From the NCBI GenBank assembly GCA_913060515.1, contig CAJXRZ010000071.1, positions 1 through 33,233 on the forward strand: a stretch of 33,233 nt of DNA. The letters run 5' to 3'. The notes below the pieces were generated by a model that saw nothing but the letters and a program-made list of their open reading frames with translations, was not told the origin of the DNA and did no database searches. The DNA is from an uncultured Pseudomonadota bacterium (GTDB taxonomy: Bacteria; Myxococcota_A; UBA796; CAJQPC01). Both the position numbers and the translations under genes were made by a program. Positions within the stretch are counted from its first letter, which is position 1. Each line of letters starts with the position of its first letter. Shown here one piece after another: positions 32,401 to 33,233 of this stretch.

Positions 32401-33233
32401 TCGGGAGCCCCACTGACGACGAATTCCTCATCATTCGGGTCCGGATCCGTCTCAGTTCCTGGCTCTTCTCCCCAGCTCAGCGGCCGCTGTACAAGATCGA
32501 CCAGTCCGTCTCCATCAATATCAACAAACTGGACGTTCTTCCATCCAAATTCCTTGTTCATACTCCCGGGAACAGAGGGTAGATCCGGCATGGCGCGTTC
32601 GGTCCAGCAGCTGTTTACGGTATCGGACGGGTCGCAATCATGAGGGGAGTAGCTCCAAGCCTTTGCGTCCTCGAAGGAGCTAGCACCGTTCTTCCACTTG
32701 CCGACCACAATCTCGGGTCGGCCATCTCCGTTTAGGTCCGTCAGGGACCAGTGGGTGCCTTGGGCCAGAACTTGGCCGAGATCTGGTCCTTGTCTGAGAA
32801 TGTATTTCAATTTGGCCTGGTAGTCCTGGGCTACGGGATCTGAGGAAGAGAATGTAGGCACATAGGAGTCAGAGAGCCGCCAACCGCCGGCCACGGCCAG
32901 GGGCTGGTTGACCCAAACCGCAACATCAGCCGTGCACTTGGCAACGTAAACCCCCGCATTGAGCATTCCACCCAGCTCGTGGCCCGTGCGCCCCGTCACC
33001 CCCGTGCTGACCGTCGCGTCGCAAACATACTCGACATGCACGACATCGGAGAACGCATCCCCGTTGAGAGAGGGCGACAAGAGGACCTGAACTTTGTCCT
33101 CCCAGTTGCCGCTGCCCGCCCTGGGCAATTGGCTGGTGTAGTCCACGCCAGTGCTGGGGCTCCAGGTGTCCGTCCCATCTACTGTGCTGATCACAGCTGT
33201 TGAGCCTGATAGCCGCAAGCTCGGAACCAGCCT
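25284..33233 (-). CDS. SpvB/RHS-repeat polymorphic toxin (5' end outside the window)
   Basis: At least 2,649 residues; the frame is open through the window edge, so the N-terminus and secretion signal are missing. From the N-side it has an SpvB/TcdB-like part with FG-GAP units (LTDLNGDGRPEIVV, FVDIDGDGLVDLV, LSDYNADGIADVAY, TGDFDANGFPDLLF; about 32750-31650) and the ENPFGGVTDLEW junction near 31530. Next come tens of RHS/YD repeats (YDxxGRxxxxxxxxG; about 30250-26700), which build the hollow shell that encloses a toxin. The RHS core signature is DSETGRFLSPDPIGLGGG...NPTRYTDPTGY (about 26600-26487). The last 400 residues form the variable tip. The SpvB-plus-RHS order in one chain resembles a TcB-TcC fusion. 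A toxin used against neighbours or prey is the family expectation. The immunity candidate follows 8 bases downstream. Confidence 0.92.
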   Translation of the reverse strand, partial: RLVPSLRLSGSTAVISTVDGTDTWSPSTGVDYTSQLPRAGSGNWEDKVQVLLSPSLNGDAFSDVVHVEYVCDATVSTGVTGRTGHELGGMLNAGVYVAKCTADVAVWVNQPLAVAGGWRLSDSYVPTFSSSDPVAQDYQAKLKYILRQGPDLGQVLAQGTHWSLTDLNGDGRPEIVVGKWKNGASSFEDAKAWSYSPHDCDPSDTVNSCWTERAMPDLPSVPGSMNKEFGWKNVQFVDIDGDGLVDLVQRPLSWGEEPGTETDPDPNDEEFVVSGAPDYHYGDAGIDRDDSVWYRNNGDFTFELQEIDLELPLEDSLRWTTEFNSVSGCGSVPTETLGVLYEHEYFESQGTLSDYNADGIADVAYSFYACEISPSHGPETGDSSRIYSEIFWGDGRGGFVASGLSAGKPNMLHENHPFPDTHGYEPESWTYRPHHASIDLNRSGRPELVNSRSDETLGYSKFINLVDGFDIAGLGAQTIPDLSVPIDLEQAHSTVPLGLGNIPILGSQTPWVQASTTGDFDANGFPDLLFVNASVDSLGAVTWAVELQLSDRDESYGVLKSIENPFGGVTDLEWGSSARVGDNDQLHYTREVIAEVQRSGVDSAGYYYSEDPVELRYFKGEHALGRFRGFGMVEVTRGGASTEYGYATSPFLERKPVSVASYRSDGTLESAQVNAYGITGVGTGWAVFSWDLTAPYANPLGRSCTYEVGHGANKTDGTRGQTIDMDDLVAMCLDTPNADEWVTGNGWHPDPDPLGPLANLAESIWETGDDTLPEFTTSGTSGFGLVPNTFTPDGPANEGHVYAAEVDGPELLTGTSLASGPSFVGESLPNPGGPTEVWEYTKVFGYTTDIDSDGATDLLLERVDDLGLTDAPSGFTTGSVPYSGGLSADDTFVEMQYSGRWVSDWGFSLVSRTEGAGSTVHSHQEFDLFAALDVPTQVRDCGDDPSCGVSHDSHFYYHTGGTIPGTLFGIDDSEGNATTWTVDSSGPCAGMVVEEIDAEGRIRTFGRDSRCRVDLEDWEGSTTTTSYDGLNRKLAVTTAVQNVDGSVSSVEQVHAYTRNSAAVGIQTQSGAAVFRVDEQTLDSFGRVIQSDTCSAPVLDCVSPISDLVRHAQTYGTDGRLFAEYGPMAVGSGEVFTSYKEYSGTGRVVAVHQSDHDVTTTAWRTTQLEYHPRTQLVWDALGVLHESYSDPLESTSIVAGVSRGYELRDPLGRVIEVEDAGGKVVARSYDGFGRVDLVWNTVSETCVTPTSGSALLTYQVEYVHDSLGRVTEEIGPDGSSLVYSYDGMGRVVTESFVDLSASTTLLKEYIYTPASPGVLPKVVEIDSETGTTIQVEADALGRLQRQTDLSGTTTWSFGDVPEPLAVQDVDGLITGFTYDGIGRLSTKSRGTGSSATLLDQYTYNAAGQLVSSMDADGVVVDIEYTLTGLPLRTSIPSGSSSRTLLSEASYDALGRVSWDNQGGVDSFYEYDSIGHLTRVDVGASSAVSGYVLDGVANGVEYSQILTYVGDQVASETLVPVHTGSGQTDYAYDAWGRLKTTTHPSGGGTESYEYDVNGFLRQHTDAVGAESEWRYTDRGEMEYHKPKNQGASSYVYSAHTGGRSVQVTDPLGNTSAQHTDGLGRLLQADYANGSSVEYIYSGSRLSEELVRDASGGVTARQNHGYYSSTGWLASTWSWHDPSASVFDPSTDYAIEYAYSTAGRVIESGNQHELTGFVYDSDGMLVEEEWDEKVKLFSYTDLLYTEGGVDYYSPLLTGTDVIPTISGVGLVSEPVVTAGGSHPVRVEDYLYDGAGRMVGKTTYKGSGIPGMTMDSVDVQSYDLDAFGNPLETQVSRLTPLTPSLVSGGNISQWTYDDMGRPETRQTQTSFGLGLAGGGTAWTWYADGSLASIDTPGLQSLEYVRSLSGGEFELDTIKVNGSAAVTVSSRDALGRILGASFGGDTHAFGYDPMGRLDSRILTSSGGLTSTWTAFFTDDGQLESEQISDFNGSTWTNDYTYFEEGWLKSEVRGATGETRDYTYDSGGRRTETYVNGTLERATNWAGSRVVDIDGVAVDYDGLDGVELDHLDYAYERDATGRVAEMSDGTSGSSLYQMMRDEAGRVVALDDGAGPRVTTWGLGLGGLPLEVEDSSGALLNYVGAEGIVFGLSDGSSLTSVMTDGTGSLLQVGSEAVEPGTAFGEGTSVSSTDARFAFAGLEALPGAPGVQMSQQRMYDSETGRFLSPDPIGLGGGNHRTRYGSGNPTRYTDPTGYMNWDAFHTGSELFASDWQTSFAQIGGSESHLYFDRPASSSWIADDWQNSTMRDWVGRTELMGALSDLEDMIDAAVQENKNAVNGVSYGQMAPPSFEGGRIGRAIQHFGHELALRFVQDDVQRMTLQLNSQMKRHASGAGVMLVEGKRIAEIEGASRRTLREKMDGIRNLKWRTAVRTGLENLSPVLLLSALKNGEVAAVTKAGTFGIDGGNVAELIVRNEPTAILNDVVTLLASSDRGEIANASERMVDRSLDVAVVLATEGGFAAYGSVRGAAAGKTMGPSMAEQSASKGAGEVVALGKTRGLDDFAAKVGGQSYRDLKWGSRTGRWQDDFLESLYDDGTQLRVNLDGVEGGAWQAASRSASGRGSPMDWELSQIYQSPDRWSNIQWYKAGEEVANPFQ
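26547..26556 (-). other. G10 homopolymer in the RHS coding strand
   Basis: Ten consecutive G on the coding strand encode the Leu-Gly-Gly-Gly of DPIGLGGGN, directly at the RHS core and about 20 codons before the toxin tip. A one-base slip would shift the frame and cut off the tip. The frame is intact in this assembly. Confidence 0.85.

Noticed and set aside
1-33233. tRNA, rRNA or riboswitch genes
   Set aside because: No cloverleaf, rRNA segment or known riboswitch core was recognised by eye; a covariance-model scan was not possible here.

Overview
The window is GC-rich and gene-dense. It looks like a fragment (probably from a draft or metagenome assembly) of a Myxococcota-like, deltaproteobacterial-type genome. 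The clues are many Sec and lipoprotein cargoes with FG-GAP, PKD-like and MopE-type repeats, a bacterial caspase, a very long SpvB/RHS protein and long antisense-open frames. The taxon is an inference; there is no rRNA or other marker gene here. Bases 1-49 are not genomic: they are an untrimmed Illumina Nextera i7 adapter, so the left end is a contig end.

Layout. 64-2717 (+): two-subunit molybdenum hydroxylase of the isoquinoline 1-oxidoreductase (IorAB) type. 7985-2702 (-): a tightly packed run holding an RluA/TruC-type pseudouridine synthase, three paralogous membrane proteins with an N-terminal [N/D]PYxAP motif, a 35-residue secreted CxxC peptide, an ECF sigma factor, a small membrane protein (possible sigma partner) and a sirtuin lacking the zinc-binding cysteines. 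9815-8049 (-): PKD/Ig-like lipoprotein. 10249-11439 (+): caspase-like protease. 12097-11441 (-): Coq4-like protein, divergent from a TetR regulator (12182) across a 41-bp palindrome that is very probably the TetR operator; the TetR gene runs on into an FGE-like protein and an FG-GAP lipoprotein. 15999-15256 (-): RAYT-like Y1 transposase next to a 240-bp cluster of inverted repeats.

The most unusual part is 23668-16302, all on the minus strand. It starts with a lipoprotein made of MopE-type repeats fused to a full olfactomedin domain, a domain best known from animals. Four consecutive paralogous exported proteins follow, together carrying 16 copies of a roughly 50-residue Cys/Trp/Lys-patterned helical module that I do not recognise. 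Last comes an amidoligase-family enzyme. The last two exported proteins and the amidoligase overlap by 1 and 4 bases, so they are almost certainly translationally coupled. I propose this as the candidate undescribed system: exported modular proteins with a dedicated amide-bond-forming (or derived) enzyme.

The right end (33233-25284, -) is a 5'-truncated SpvB/RHS polymorphic toxin of more than 2,600 residues. It has a G10 tract at the core/tip junction, a roughly 400-residue C-terminal tip and a cognate immunity candidate 8 bases downstream. Beyond that lie an IS66 transposase remnant and about 600 bp of degenerate sequence, as expected of a tip-exchange hotspot.
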